Positions 54,501 to 62,862 of a stretch of DNA of 64,000 nucleotides are shown piece after piece (position 1 is the stretch's first letter; every line of letters starts with the position of its first letter). A program made the translations under genes and the position numbers. The notes under the pieces are model-generated. The model had not been told where the DNA came from. It saw only the letters and a list, made by a program, of their open reading frames with translations, and did not search any database. Source of the DNA: Zoogloeaceae bacterium (GTDB taxonomy: Bacteria > Pseudomonadota > Gammaproteobacteria > Burkholderiales > Rhodocyclaceae); contig JACKMA010000001.1 in the NCBI GenBank assembly GCA_024235635.1, positions 620,001 to 684,000 on the forward strand, in the 5' to 3' direction.

Positions 54501-57500
54501 CTCGGCCACCGGGGCGTCGTTGACCGGCGCGACGTTGATCGTCACGGTCGCGGTGTCGCTGCCGCCGTTGCCGTCATCGATCGTGTATTGGATCGTGGTC
54601 GGACCGTTGAAGTCGGCGTTCGGCGTGAAGTCGAGGCTGCCGTCCGGGTTGATCGTGACGGTGCCGTCGGGGCTGCTGGCACTGGTCACCGTCAGCGGAT
54701 CGCCGTCGGCATCGGTGTCGTTGCCGAGCACGTTGATGCCGGTCAGCGGGGTGTCTTCGTCGGTCGAGAGCGGGCCGTCGTCGACGGCGATCGGGGCGTC
54801 GTTGGCCGGCGGGATCGTGATCGTGACGGTGGCGGTATCGCTGCCGCCCTGACCGTCCTCGACGGTGTAGACGAAGCTCGCCGTGCCATTGAAGTCGGTC
54901 GTCGGCGTGAAGGTGACGGAACCGTCTGCGTTCAGCACGGCAGTGCCATTGGTGCTCGGACCGACCGCGGTGATCGTCAACGCGTCGCCATCGACGTCGC
55001 TGTCGTTGGCGAGCAGCTCGGCCGCGGTGAAGGTCACCGGCACGTCTTCCTGGGTGGCGCCGGTGTCGTCCTCGGCCACCGGGGCGTCGTTGACCGGCGC
55101 GACGTTGATCGTCACGGTCGCGGTGTCGCTGCCGCCGTTGCCGTCATCGATCGTGTATTGGATCGTGGTCGGACCGTTGAAGTCGGCGTTCGGCGTGAAG
55201 TCGAGGCTGCCGTCCGGGTTGATCGTGACGGTGCCGTCGGGGCTCGTCGCCGACGTGACGGTGAGCGGATCGCCGTCGGCGTCGGTGTCGTTGCCGAGCA
55301 CGTCGATGCCGGTCAGCGGGGTGTCTTCGTCGGTACTCAACGGACCGTCATCGACGGCGATCGGGGCGTCGTTGGCCGGCGGGATCGTGATCGTGACGGT
55401 GGCGGTATCGCTGCCGCCCTGACCGTCTTCGACGGTGTAGACGAAGCTCGCCGTGCCATTGAAGTCGGTCGCCGGCGTGAAGGTGACGGAGTCGTCGGCG
55501 TTCAGCACGGCAGTGCCGTTGGTCGAAGGACCGACCGCGGTGATCGTCAGCGCGTCGCCATCGACGTCGCTGTCGTTGGCGAGCAGCTCGGCCGCGGTGA
55601 AGGTCACCGGCACGTCTTCCTGGGTGGCGCCGATGTCGTCCTCGGCCACCGGATCATCATTGACCGGGGTGACGTTGATCGTCACGGTCGCGGTGTCGCT
55701 GCCGCCGTTGCCATCAATGATCGTGTATTGGATCGTGGTCGGACCGTTGAAGTCGGCGTTCGGCGTGAAGTCGAGGCTGCCGTCCGGGTCGATCGTGACG
55801 GTGCCGTCGGGGCTGCTGGCACTGGTCACCGTCAGCGGATCGCCGTCGGCATCGGTGTCGTTGCCGAGCACGTTGATGCCGGTCAGCGGGGTGTCTTCGT
55901 TAGTCGAGAGCGGGCCGTCGTCGACGGCGATCGGGGCGTCGTTGGCCGGCGGGATCGTGATCGTGACGGTGGCGGTATCGCTGCCGCCCTGACCGTCCTC
56001 GACGGTGTAGACGAAGCTCGCCGTGCCATTGAAGTCGGTCGTCGGCGTGAAGGTGACGGAACCGTCTGCGTTCAGCACTGCAGTGCCATTGGTGCTCGGA
56101 CCGACCGCGGTGATCGTCAACGCGTCGCCATCGACGTCGCTGTCGTTGGCGAGCAGCTCGGCCGCGGTGAAGGTCACCGGCACGTCTTCCTGGGTGGCGC
56201 CGGTGTCGTCCTCGGCCACCGGGGCGTCGTTGACCGGCGCGACGTTGATCGTCACGGTCGCGGTGTCGCTGCCGCCGTTGCCGTCATCGATCGTGTATTG
56301 GATCGTGGTCGGACCGTTGAAGTCGGCGTTCGGCGTGAAGTCGAGGCTGCCGTCCGGGTTGATCGTGACGGTGCCGTCGGGGCTGCTGGCACTGGTCACC
56401 GTCAGCGGATCGCCGTCGGCATCGGTGTCGTTGCCGAGCACGTTGATGCCGGTCAGCGGGGTGTCTTCATCGGTCGAGAGCGGGCCGTCGTCGACGGCGA
56501 TCGGGGCGTCGTTGGCCGGCGGGATCGTGATCGTGACGGTGGCGGTATCGCTGCCGCCCTGACCGTCCTCGACGGTGTAGACGAAGCTCGCCGTGCCATT
56601 GAAGTCGGTCGTCGGCGTGAAGGTGACGGAACCGTCTGCGTTCAGCACGGCAGTGCCATTGGTGCTCGGACCGACCGCGGTGATCGTCAACGCGTCGCCA
56701 TCGACGTCGCTGTCGTTGGCGAGCAGCTCGGCCGCGGTGAAGGTCACCGGCACGTCTTCCTGGGTGGCGCCGGTGTCGTCCTCGGCCACCGGGGCGTCGT
56801 TGACCGGCGCGACGTTGATCGTCACGGTCGCGGTGTCGCTGCCGCCGTTGCCGTCATCGATCGTGTATTGGATCGTGGTCGGACCGTTGAAGTCGGCGTT
56901 CGGCGTGAAGTCGAGGCTGCCGTCCGGGTTGATCGTGACGGTGCCGTCGGGGCTGCTGGCACTGGTCACCGTCAGCGGATCGCCGTCGGCATCGGTGTCG
57001 TTGCCGAGCACGTTGATGCCGGTCAGCGGGGTGTCTTCGTCGGTCGAGAGCGGGCCGTCGTCGACGGCGATCGGGGCGTCGTTGGCCGGCGGGATCGTGA
57101 TCGTGACGGTGGCGGTATCGCTGCCGCCCTGACCGTCCTCGACGGTGTAGACGAAGCTCGCCGTGCCATTGAAGTCGGTCGTCGGCGTGAAGGTGACGGA
57201 ACCGTCTGCGTTCAGCACGGCAGTGCCATTGGTGCTCGGACCGACCGCGGTGATCGTCAACGCGTCGCCATCGACGTCGCTGTCGTTGGCGAGCAGCTCG
57301 GCCGCGGTGAAGGTCACCGGCACGTCTTCCTGGGTGGCGCCGGTGTCGTCCTCGGCCACCGGGGCGTCGTTGACCGGCGCGACGTTGATCGTCACGGTCG
57401 CGGTGTCGCTGCCGCCGTTGCCATCAATGATCGTGTATTGGATCGTGGTCGGACCGTTGAAGTCGGCGTTCGGCGTGAAGTCGAGGCTGCCGTCCGGGTT

Positions 57501-60500
57501 GATCGTGACGGTGCCGTCGGGGCTGCTGGCACTGGTCACCGTCAGCGGATCGCCGTCGGCATCGGTGTCGTTGCCGAGCACGTCGATGCCGGTCAGCGGC
57601 GTGTCTTCGTTAGTCGAGAGCGGGCCGTCGTCGACGGCGATCGGGGCGTCGTTGGCCGGCGGGATCGTGATCGTGACGGTGGCGGTATCGCTGCCGCCCT
57701 GACCGTCCTCGACGGTGTAGACGAAGCTCGCCGTGCCATTGAAGTCGGTCGTCGGCGTGAAGGTGACGGAACCGTCTGCGTTCAGCACGGCAGTGCCATT
57801 GGTGCTCGGACCGACCGCGGTGATCGTCAACGCGTCGCCATCGACGTCGCTGTCGTTGGCGAGCAGCTCGGCCGCGGTGAAGGTCACCGGCACGTCTTCC
57901 TGGGTGGCGCCGGTGTCGTCCTCGGCCACCGGGGCGTCGTTGACCGGCGCGACGTTGATCGTCACGGTCGCGGTGTCGCTGCCGCCGTTGCCGTCATCGA
58001 TCGTGTATTGGATCGTGGTCGGACCGTTGAAGTCGGCGTTCGGCGTGAAGTCGAGGCTGCCGTCCGGGTTGATCGTGACGGTGCCGTCGGGGCTGCTGGC
58101 ACTGGTCACCGTCAGCGGATCGCCGTCGGCATCGGTGTCGTTGCCGAGCACGTCGATGCCGGTCAGCGGCGTGTCTTCGTCGGTCGAGAGCGGGCCGTCG
58201 TCGACGGCGATCGGGGCGTCGTTTGCAGTCGGAATCTCAATGGTGACCGTGGCCGTATCGATGCCGCCGTTGCCGTCTTCCACCGTGTATTCAAAGCTGG
58301 CGGTACCGGTAAAGTCGAGTTCGGGCGTGAAGGTCACCGAACCGTCGGCATTCAGTACTGCCACACCGTTGGTCGAGGTGCCGACGCTGGTGATCGTCAG
58401 CGCGTCGCCATCGACGTCACTGTCGTTGGCGAGCAGCTCAGCCGCGGTGAAGGTCACCGGCACGTCTTCCTGGGTGGCGCCGGTGTCGTCCTCGGCCACC
58501 GGATCATCATTGACCGGTGCGACATTGATCGTCACGGTCGCGGTGTCGGTGCCGCCGTTGCCGTCATCGATCGTGTATTGGATCGTGGTCGGACCGTTGA
58601 AGTCGGTGTTCGGCGTGAAGTCGAGGCTGCCGTCCGGGTTGATCGTGACGGTGCCGTCGGGGCTCGTCGCCGACGTGACGGTGAGCGGATCGCCGTCGGC
58701 GTCGGTGTCGTTGCCGAGCACGTCGATGCCGGTCAGCGGCGTGTCTTCGTCGGTGGAGAGTGGGCCGTCATCGACCGCTTCAGGATCCGTATTGGTCGAA
58801 TTGACGGTAATCGTCGCAGTCGCGGTGCTATCGTCGCCATCGGCATCGGCCACCCGGTAGAAGAAGCTGTCGGTGCCACTGAAGCCTTCATCCGGCGTGT
58901 AGGTAAAACTACCGTCTTCGTTGATGACGACCGTTCCATTCGCCGGTCCGCTGATCAGCGACCAGACATTGCCGCCATCGGGGCTCGCCTCGTCGTTGGC
59001 AGCCAGATCGCCGTCGAATGCAACGTCCTGGTCGGTGCTGAAACTGTCGTCCACGGCTGTCGGCACGCCATCCGTGTCGACGACGTCGATGATCACCGTT
59101 CCGGTGCTGACATCGCCGTCGATATCGGTCACGGTGTAGGTGAAACTGTCGATGCCGAAGTAGCCCTCGTCAGGCGTGTAGCTGAACGTGCCATCGGCGT
59201 TGACGACCACCTCACCGCCACCAGCCAACTGAGAAATCGCCCAGACGTTGCCGCCATCCGCGCTGGGCGTATCGTTCTCTGCGAGGTCGCCTTCGAACGT
59301 GGTGCCGGTCTGAACCGTGAACTCGTCGTCCTGTGCAATCGGAACGCTGTCGGCGACACCGACCGCAATGAATACGGTCGCGGTGCTGACGTCACCGTCG
59401 ATGTCCGTCACAGTGTAGGTAAAACTGTCGCGCCCGGAGAATCCGGCGTCCGGCGTGTAGCGAAAGCTGCCGTCGGCATCGACCACGGCCGTTCCGTTTT
59501 CGGGCGGCGTCTGCAACGCCCACACGTTGCCGCCGTCGTCGCTCGGGGTATCGTTGTCGGCTAGGTTGCCGAAAGCGATCTCGTCCACTTCGATCGCAAC
59601 AGAATCGTCCACCGCGACCGGCGCGTCGTCGGCCGGTGGCGGGCTCGAACCGTCGACCACGGTCACGGTGACTTCGGCAATGCTGACGTCTCCGTCGGCA
59701 TCGGTGATCGAATAGCTGAACCGATCCTCGCCGGTGAATCCGGTACCGGGCGTATAGGTATAGGTGCCGTCCGCATTGACGATGACACTGCCGTTGTCCG
59801 GCGCATCGACCAGCGCCCAGACGTTGCCGCCGTCGAGACTCGGGCTGTCGTTGGCCGCGAGGTTGCCGCTTACAGACGTGCCGACGGTGGTCGTCGCGCT
59901 GTCGTCGACGGCGAGCGGCTGGCTGTCGGCGGCCGCCGCATCGACCGTGACCGACACCTGCCCCGACGCCAGCGAATTGCCATCGCTGACCGTGTATTCG
60001 AAGCTCAGTTCGCCTTCGAACCCGGCATTCGGTGCGAAGCTCAGGGTGCCGTCCGGATTGAGCGAGACGACACCCTCTGGCAGCGTGACCGGCTCATCGA
60101 CGGAAATCGGCTCGCCAGCCACCGCAACGATCGCCAGCGGATCGCCATCGGGATCGCTGTCGTTGGCAAGGACGTCGATCTCCACGGTCCGACCCGGCTC
60201 GGTGCTGGTCGAATCGTCCACCACCAGCGGCGCCTGATTTCCTGTCGCGCCGACGATCGTCGGATCTTCGATCGTCGCGGCCTGGTCGAACTGCAGCGCA
60301 AGCGGATCCACTTCCTCGGTGATCCGAAGCAACCGCACGAAGTCATTGCCATCACCGGCACCACCGCCGGCCAGGCCGGCAGCGGGTGCTTCCAGTTCGT
60401 CGAAAGGATCCCGTCCCGATTCGAGCGCCTGCACGACGCGATCGACGGCATCGGCAGTGACGGCCGCCTCGTCTGCACTTGCAGCCATTTCTGCCGACAT

Positions 60501-60710
60501 CTCGGCCGATATCAGGACCGATTGCTCCGGCAGGATGTGTACCACTTCGCCGTTGCCGAGGGCGAGTTCGACACGGCCGCCGGGAGACGTCACAACGGTT
60601 TCGCCTTCGCGAAGCACGTCGCCGGCCTCGAGCGGCCTCGACAAGCCTTCCGCATTGCGGGCATAGGCCTTCCCGGTGACTGCGACAACGGTTGCGATCC
60701 GTTCAGACAT
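48513..60710 (-). CDS. Giant LapA-like RTX adhesin
   Basis: About 4,065 residues. N-terminus: retention module (VVAVTGKAYARNAEGLSRPL, then GGRVELALGNGEVVHI) with PAAG at residues 109-112, the di-alanine site LapG-type proteases cut. Next come several ~95-residue VCBS/cadherin-like domains, then a tandem array of 13 A modules (AVDDGPLSTDEDTPLTG) alternating with 12 B modules (AEDDTGATQEDVPVTFTAAE), a PA14-like segment (AFRLTGLIYLESGHSYTLSG) and further cadherin-like domains. The C-terminus has RTX nonapeptides (GGGGNDVLIGGAGDDDMSGG) and a type I secretion signal ending in KGKLITD. ATG 60710 has AGGAG 7 bases upstream. Secreted by the LapBC-TolC genes here; held or released by LapD/LapG. Confidence 0.95.
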   Translation of the reverse strand: MSERIATVVAVTGKAYARNAEGLSRPLEAGDVLREGETVVTSPGGRVELALGNGEVVHILPEQSVLISAEMSAEMAASADEAAVTADAVDRVVQALESGRDPFDELEAPAAGLAGGGAGDGNDFVRLLRITEEVDPLALQFDQAATIEDPTIVGATGNQAPLVVDDSTSTEPGRTVEIDVLANDSDPDGDPLAIVAVAGEPISVDEPVTLPEGVVSLNPDGTLSFAPNAGFEGELSFEYTVSDGNSLASGQVSVTVDAAAADSQPLAVDDSATTTVGTSVSGNLAANDSPSLDGGNVWALVDAPDNGSVIVNADGTYTYTPGTGFTGEDRFSYSITDADGDVSIAEVTVTVVDGSSPPPADDAPVAVDDSVAIEVDEIAFGNLADNDTPSDDGGNVWALQTPPENGTAVVDADGSFRYTPDAGFSGRDSFTYTVTDIDGDVSTATVFIAVGVADSVPIAQDDEFTVQTGTTFEGDLAENDTPSADGGNVWAISQLAGGGEVVVNADGTFSYTPDEGYFGIDSFTYTVTDIDGDVSTGTVIIDVVDTDGVPTAVDDSFSTDQDVAFDGDLAANDEASPDGGNVWSLISGPANGTVVINEDGSFTYTPDEGFSGTDSFFYRVADADGDDSTATATITVNSTNTDPEAVDDGPLSTDEDTPLTGIDVLGNDTDADGDPLTVTSATSPDGTVTINPDGSLDFTPNTDFNGPTTIQYTIDDGNGGTDTATVTINVAPVNDDPVAEDDTGATQEDVPVTFTAAELLANDSDVDGDALTITSVGTSTNGVAVLNADGSVTFTPELDFTGTASFEYTVEDGNGGIDTATVTIEIPTANDAPIAVDDGPLSTDEDTPLTGIDVLGNDTDADGDPLTVTSASSPDGTVTINPDGSLDFTPNADFNGPTTIQYTIDDGNGGSDTATVTINVAPVNDAPVAEDDTGATQEDVPVTFTAAELLANDSDVDGDALTITAVGPSTNGTAVLNADGSVTFTPTTDFNGTASFVYTVEDGQGGSDTATVTITIPPANDAPIAVDDGPLSTNEDTPLTGIDVLGNDTDADGDPLTVTSASSPDGTVTINPDGSLDFTPNADFNGPTTIQYTIIDGNGGSDTATVTINVAPVNDAPVAEDDTGATQEDVPVTFTAAELLANDSDVDGDALTITAVGPSTNGTAVLNADGSVTFTPTTDFNGTASFVYTVEDGQGGSDTATVTITIPPANDAPIAVDDGPLSTDEDTPLTGINVLGNDTDADGDPLTVTSASSPDGTVTINPDGSLDFTPNADFNGPTTIQYTIDDGNGGSDTATVTINVAPVNDAPVAEDDTGATQEDVPVTFTAAELLANDSDVDGDALTITAVGPSTNGTAVLNADGSVTFTPTTDFNGTASFVYTVEDGQGGSDTATVTITIPPANDAPIAVDDGPLSTDEDTPLTGINVLGNDTDADGDPLTVTSASSPDGTVTINPDGSLDFTPNADFNGPTTIQYTIDDGNGGSDTATVTINVAPVNDAPVAEDDTGATQEDVPVTFTAAELLANDSDVDGDALTITAVGPSTNGTAVLNADGSVTFTPTTDFNGTASFVYTVEDGQGGSDTATVTITIPPANDAPIAVDDGPLSTNEDTPLTGINVLGNDTDADGDPLTVTSASSPDGTVTIDPDGSLDFTPNADFNGPTTIQYTIIDGNGGSDTATVTINVTPVNDDPVAEDDIGATQEDVPVTFTAAELLANDSDVDGDALTITAVGPSTNGTAVLNADDSVTFTPATDFNGTASFVYTVEDGQGGSDTATVTITIPPANDAPIAVDDGPLSTDEDTPLTGIDVLGNDTDADGDPLTVTSATSPDGTVTINPDGSLDFTPNADFNGPTTIQYTIDDGNGGSDTATVTINVAPVNDAPVAEDDTGATQEDVPVTFTAAELLANDSDVDGDALTITAVGPSTNGTAVLNADGSVTFTPTTDFNGTASFVYTVEDGQGGSDTATVTITIPPANDAPIAVDDGPLSTDEDTPLTGINVLGNDTDADGDPLTVTSASSPDGTVTINPDGSLDFTPNADFNGPTTIQYTIDDGNGGSDTATVTINVAPVNDAPVAEDDTGATQEDVPVTFTAAELLANDSDVDGDALTITAVGPSTNGTAVLNADGSVTFTPTTDFNGTASFVYTVEDGNGGSDTATVTITVPAQNDAPIAVDDGPLSTDEDTPLTGINVLGNDTDADGDPLTVTSASSPDGTVTINPDGSLDFTPNADFNGPTTIQYTIDDGNGGSDTAIVTINVAPVNDAPVAEDDTGATQEDVPVTFTAAELLANDSDVDGDALTITAVGPSTNGTAVLNADGSVTFTPTTDFNGTASFVYTVEDGQGGSDTATVTITIPPANDAPIAVDDGPLSTNEDTPLTGIDVLGNDTDADGDPLTVTSATSPDGTVTINPDGSLDFTPNADFNGPTTIQYTIIDGNGGSDTATVTINVAPVNDAPVAEDDTGATQEDVPVTFTAAELLANDSDVDGDALTITAVGPSTNGTAVLNADGSVTFTPTTDFNGTASFVYSVEDGQGGSDTATVTITIPPANDAPIAVDDGPLSTDEDTPLTGINVLGNDTDADGDPLTVTSASSPDGTVTINPDGSLDFTPNADFNGPTTIQYTIDDGNGGSDTATVTINVAPVNDAPVAEDDTGATQEDVPVTFTAAELLANDSDVDGDALTITAVGPSTNGTAVLNADGSVTFTPTTDFNGTASFVYSVEDGQGGSDTATVTITIPPANDAPIAVDDGPLSTNEDTPLTGINVLGNDTDADGDPLTVTSASSPDGTVTINPDGSLDFTPNADFNGPTTIQYTIIDGNGGSDTATVTINVAPVNDAPVAEDDTGATQEDVPVTFTAAELLANDSDVDGDALTITAVGPSTNGTAVLNADGSVTFTPTTDFNGTASFVYSVEDGQGGSDTATVTITIPPANDAPIAVDDGPLSTDEDTPLTGIDVLGNDTDADGDPLTVTSATSPDGTVTINPDGSLDFTPNADFNGPTTIQYTIDDGNGGSDTATVTINVAPVNDAPVAGGSVAGVEDVPLVLSWADFGVSDVDSPPGAMSIEIASLPADGRLEVLVGANWTPVAIGQSISNATIDSGALRFVPAADESGSDVFGGTGTGDQQADYAVFDFVAHDGQGAETAGTLIIDIQPVADQPSLALGPTVVDPTTDHFFLPAGTGLALDRFDNVATLDPASAADADVLESTLAALTPDASSVVMDLGSGNTAATAVDVPLDAAFRLTGLIYLESGHSYTLSGYRDDTFHVEIGGQVLISDGHNTWGSYATAAFTPTETGYYTIEAYVYNGDGVGDVSVLVSTDGGTPQPLSAHATFTDVAAVASAGGQLSEFVGGADGGYYPVRRNEGLEDTPIQLQGISAALADNDGSEALTLSIGSLPDGSVLSDGSNSFVASAGATTADVTGWDVEGLQITAPPGFTGSFTLDVSATSTESSTGQAATTTLPLVVTVLDVDRAPSIAGATVRVSEEGLADGIADAIGVPVDAGDSAVASGAMLLSNPDNDPISVSLSAPAASLTSAGQPVSWSGDGTSTLIGSANGSEVIRVSVAADGSYTVSLAAALDHSGVGIEDVLEFNVGVTISDGTGSSTAPLRVVVEDDAPGVATTTAAVHVAVDEIVVSGLEAGWTNAVFINGTNQVTRINNDADAYNDAVMWGRPASGSGQSGYVLDDDDVLASAGGRQVQAGESFVIAEFSHLNWPVYSNSSLLDSVTLNIDMQVAINGVAYPVSFEVLVDHEETPNNGADPRDIITLPAQSVTVNVGGQDYEIRLDGFVDGNGNVVNVIRTDEQASNEFSIVGSIVSNDPLPTVSGNVFAEAGADGSAVGVAWGNTASSNGVLQTGPDGSYQFIVDRDVRESLEPGQTLTETFGYTITDRDGDSQNGTLVVRISGHQRVDGTSGGDNLVGGGEDELLSGFAGSDQIDGGGGNDVLIGGAGDDDMSGGIGADVFVWELADRGAAGNPAQDTISDFDTAASSDALDLRDLLQGESHGIDGGNLGDYLHFESSGADTIVHVSSNGGFSSGYSSAQEDVSITLQGVDLFSGGLSTDQQVIQDLLSKGKLITD
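51655..58785 (-). repeat. 570-bp tandem repeats inside adhesin
   Basis: About 12.5 copies of a 570-base unit, each coding one A plus one B module (190 residues). Copies differ at only a few positions, e.g. LSTDED/LSTNED, GIDVLG/GINVLG, TSAS/TSAT and YTIDDG/YTIIDG, so the array is being homogenised by recombination and copy number is likely variable. Confidence 0.96.
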
Positions 60711-60838
60711 GACTCGACTCCTGATCTTGAACCAACGGGACGCGACAAGTCGCAATCCACAACACTTCCGGGACGATAGCGGTCCGCGTCAATGAAAAAT
60801 ATTGAACCGGTGGACAGGGTGGGCGGCGGACGCGCGGT

Positions 60839-61474
60839 TCAGGCAACGCTGCGAGCGGGGGCCGCCAGCGGATCGCGCAGCGCGATCACCAATTCCAGCC
60901 GATCACGAACGCCGAACTTCTCGAAGACGGCTGCCAGATGCGCCTTGACCGTGCGTTCGGTGATCCCCAGCGTGCGCGCCGCCTCCTTGTTGGTGGCGCC
61001 ACGCGAGACTTCGGTCGCCACCGCACGTTCGCGCGGCGTCAGGCGCGACAGGTCCGCAACGCTGCCCCCGCCGCCCTGATCGAGCCGGGCAGTGACTGCA
61101 CCGAGCATCCGTTTCATCAGTTCCGGTCCGACCCACAGTCCGCCATGGGCCACCACCGTCGCCACCTGCTGCATCAACTCTGGTGCAGCCAGCGCGTGAC
61201 AGAAGCCACTCGCACCGGCCTCGAGCGCGAGCAGCGCCCGATACTGGTTCGGTGCGGTGCTGATCACGACGACAGGTACGCCGGGGCAGACCGCGACCAG
61301 GGCCGCGACGCGGCGACCAAGGTCGGGATCCGCGATCCCATCCGCATGCAGCCACAACTGGCTCGGCGCGACGGTCAGCGGTGCCCGCGGAATGGTGGCA
61401 AGCACACGTCCCTCCGGGAAGGCCTTGCGCCACCTCGCCAGGAGCTCGGCCCGCGGGCAGATCGCCAGCATCAT
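60839..61474 (-). CDS. LuxR/NarL-type DNA-binding regulator
   Basis: A 211-residue regulator with a C-terminal LuxR helix-turn-helix (LTPRERAVATEVSRGATNKE, TLGITERTVKAHLAAVFEKF). The N-terminal ~130 residues resemble a receiver domain in their second half (VPVVVISTAPNQYRALLALE, EAGASGFCHALAAPELMQQV) but lack the N-terminal acidic pair; the phosphoryl-acceptor place is uncertain (LHADG, Asp45). It may act without a histidine kinase. It starts 2 bases after lapC and lies just upstream of the adhesin, so it is well placed to control it. Confidence 0.88.
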   Translation of the reverse strand: MMLAICPRAELLARWRKAFPEGRVLATIPRAPLTVAPSQLWLHADGIADPDLGRRVAALVAVCPGVPVVVISTAPNQYRALLALEAGASGFCHALAAPELMQQVATVVAHGGLWVGPELMKRMLGAVTARLDQGGGGSVADLSRLTPRERAVATEVSRGATNKEAARTLGITERTVKAHLAAVFEKFGVRDRLELVIALRDPLAAPARSVA

Positions 61475-61476
61475 GG

Positions 61477-62862
61477 TCAGCGCTCCGTCAAGGCATTCGC
61501 CTTGGCTCGCAACACCGGTTTCAACAGGTAGTCGAGAATCGATTTCTTGCCGGTCAGAATGTCCACCTCTGCGACCATGCCGGGAATGATCGGCAGGCCT
61601 TCGCCCAGAGAATTCTTCAAGGTCCGCACCTTGACCACGAAGAAGGCATTGCCCTCCTCGTCGATAACACTATCGGCAGCAATCTGGTCGAGTTCAGCAT
61701 CGAGTCCACCGTAGATTGCGAAATCGTACGCGGTGAACTTCACGGTCGCCGGCTGCCGGGGACGCAGGAATGCGATATCGCGCGGCGAGATCTTGGTTTC
61801 GAGGACCAGCGCGTCGTCGAGCGGCACGACTTCCACCACCTCGGCCCCGGGCTGAACCACGCCGCCGACGGTATTGACCAGCAGGCGCTTGACCGTGCCG
61901 CGCACCGGCGCCCGGACCTCGGCGTGCTTGACCCGGTCCTCGAGCGCGAGACTGCCTTCCGACAGGGTCCCGAGCTTGGCGCTGACTTCGGACAGTTCCT
62001 TGCGCACCTGGTTGCGAAAGCTCAGCTCGACGTCCTGGATCTTTTGATTGGCCTCGCGGATTGCCGCCCGCAGACGCGATATCTGTGCATCGGCCTGATC
62101 GCGCTCACCGCGGAATCGGTTGACGTCACGTTCGAGCCGTAACAGCTCGACCTCAGACACCGCGCCGGCACTCGCCAGCGGCTTGGTCACGGCCAGCTCG
62201 CGATCGGTCAGCTCGAGCGAGCGCGCAGCACTCGCGCGAGCACCAGTCGCCTCCCGAAGCTCCTCGTTGCGTTGGGTCAACTGCTGACGGGCGATGCCGA
62301 GCTGGGCCTCGAGCCCGGCAAGACTGGATTGGTAGTGGGCTCGCTCCTGGGCGACGATTTCGGGGATCTCGTCACGTAGCGCCTGTGCCGGCTCGAACGG
62401 CCGGGCGTCCGACAGCGCAGTCAGCCGCGCAGCCCTGGCCTGCAATGCCAGCAGCTCGGCGCGGTTCTCGCGCAGCGAAGACACAAAGCGGGTCGGATCG
62501 ATGCGCACCAGCACCTGACCAGCCTCGACGGTCTGCCCTTCCGCGACCAGCAATTCTTCGACGACGCCGCCATCGACCGCCTGCACGACCTGCAACTGGC
62601 TCGACGGGATGACCCGTCCCTGTCCCTTGGTCACTTCGTCGATTCGTGCGTAGGCCGCCCACACCACCAGCGCCACGACTACCAGCGCCGCCCAGCGCAG
62701 CAATGCCCGCGCCCTGAGCGGCTGCTGGTCCAGGTGCGCCCAATCGGCATCGGCGCCCCAGTTGCGCTCGTCTTGCGATGCCGCCGGCAATGCGCGCCAG
62801 AGCGCACCCCCGCCGTCGTTCCGGTCGCCGCGGGTGAACAGAGCCCTCAGGAACTCGCTCAC
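61477..62862 (-). CDS. lapC: HlyD-family type I secretion adaptor
   Basis: A 461-residue membrane-fusion protein. A cytoplasmic N-terminus is followed by one membrane segment (LLRWAALVVVALVVWAAYA), a lipoyl/barrel start (QVVQAVDGGVVEELLVAEGQ), long coiled-coil hairpins (about residues 120-310) and the closing barrel (EVRAPVRGTVKRLLVNTVGG; EVVEVVPLDDALVLETKISP). This links the ABC exporter to the TolC channel. Its GTG start overlaps the exporter's stop as GTGA, so the two are coupled. Confidence 0.95.
   Translation of the reverse strand: MSEFLRALFTRGDRNDGGGALWRALPAASQDERNWGADADWAHLDQQPLRARALLRWAALVVVALVVWAAYARIDEVTKGQGRVIPSSQLQVVQAVDGGVVEELLVAEGQTVEAGQVLVRIDPTRFVSSLRENRAELLALQARAARLTALSDARPFEPAQALRDEIPEIVAQERAHYQSSLAGLEAQLGIARQQLTQRNEELREATGARASAARSLELTDRELAVTKPLASAGAVSEVELLRLERDVNRFRGERDQADAQISRLRAAIREANQKIQDVELSFRNQVRKELSEVSAKLGTLSEGSLALEDRVKHAEVRAPVRGTVKRLLVNTVGGVVQPGAEVVEVVPLDDALVLETKISPRDIAFLRPRQPATVKFTAYDFAIYGGLDAELDQIAADSVIDEEGNAFFVVKVRTLKNSLGEGLPIIPGMVAEVDILTGKKSILDYLLKPVLRAKANALTER

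Noticed and set aside
51738..59564. A 2,608-codon open frame on the plus strand, antisense to the adhesin
   Set aside because: It is a by-product of GC-rich codon use in a tandem repeat; a 570-base period with no stop in one unit is open in all. It has no start signal and no sensible domain, and consists of Arg/Asp/Gly/Val-rich low-complexity repeats.
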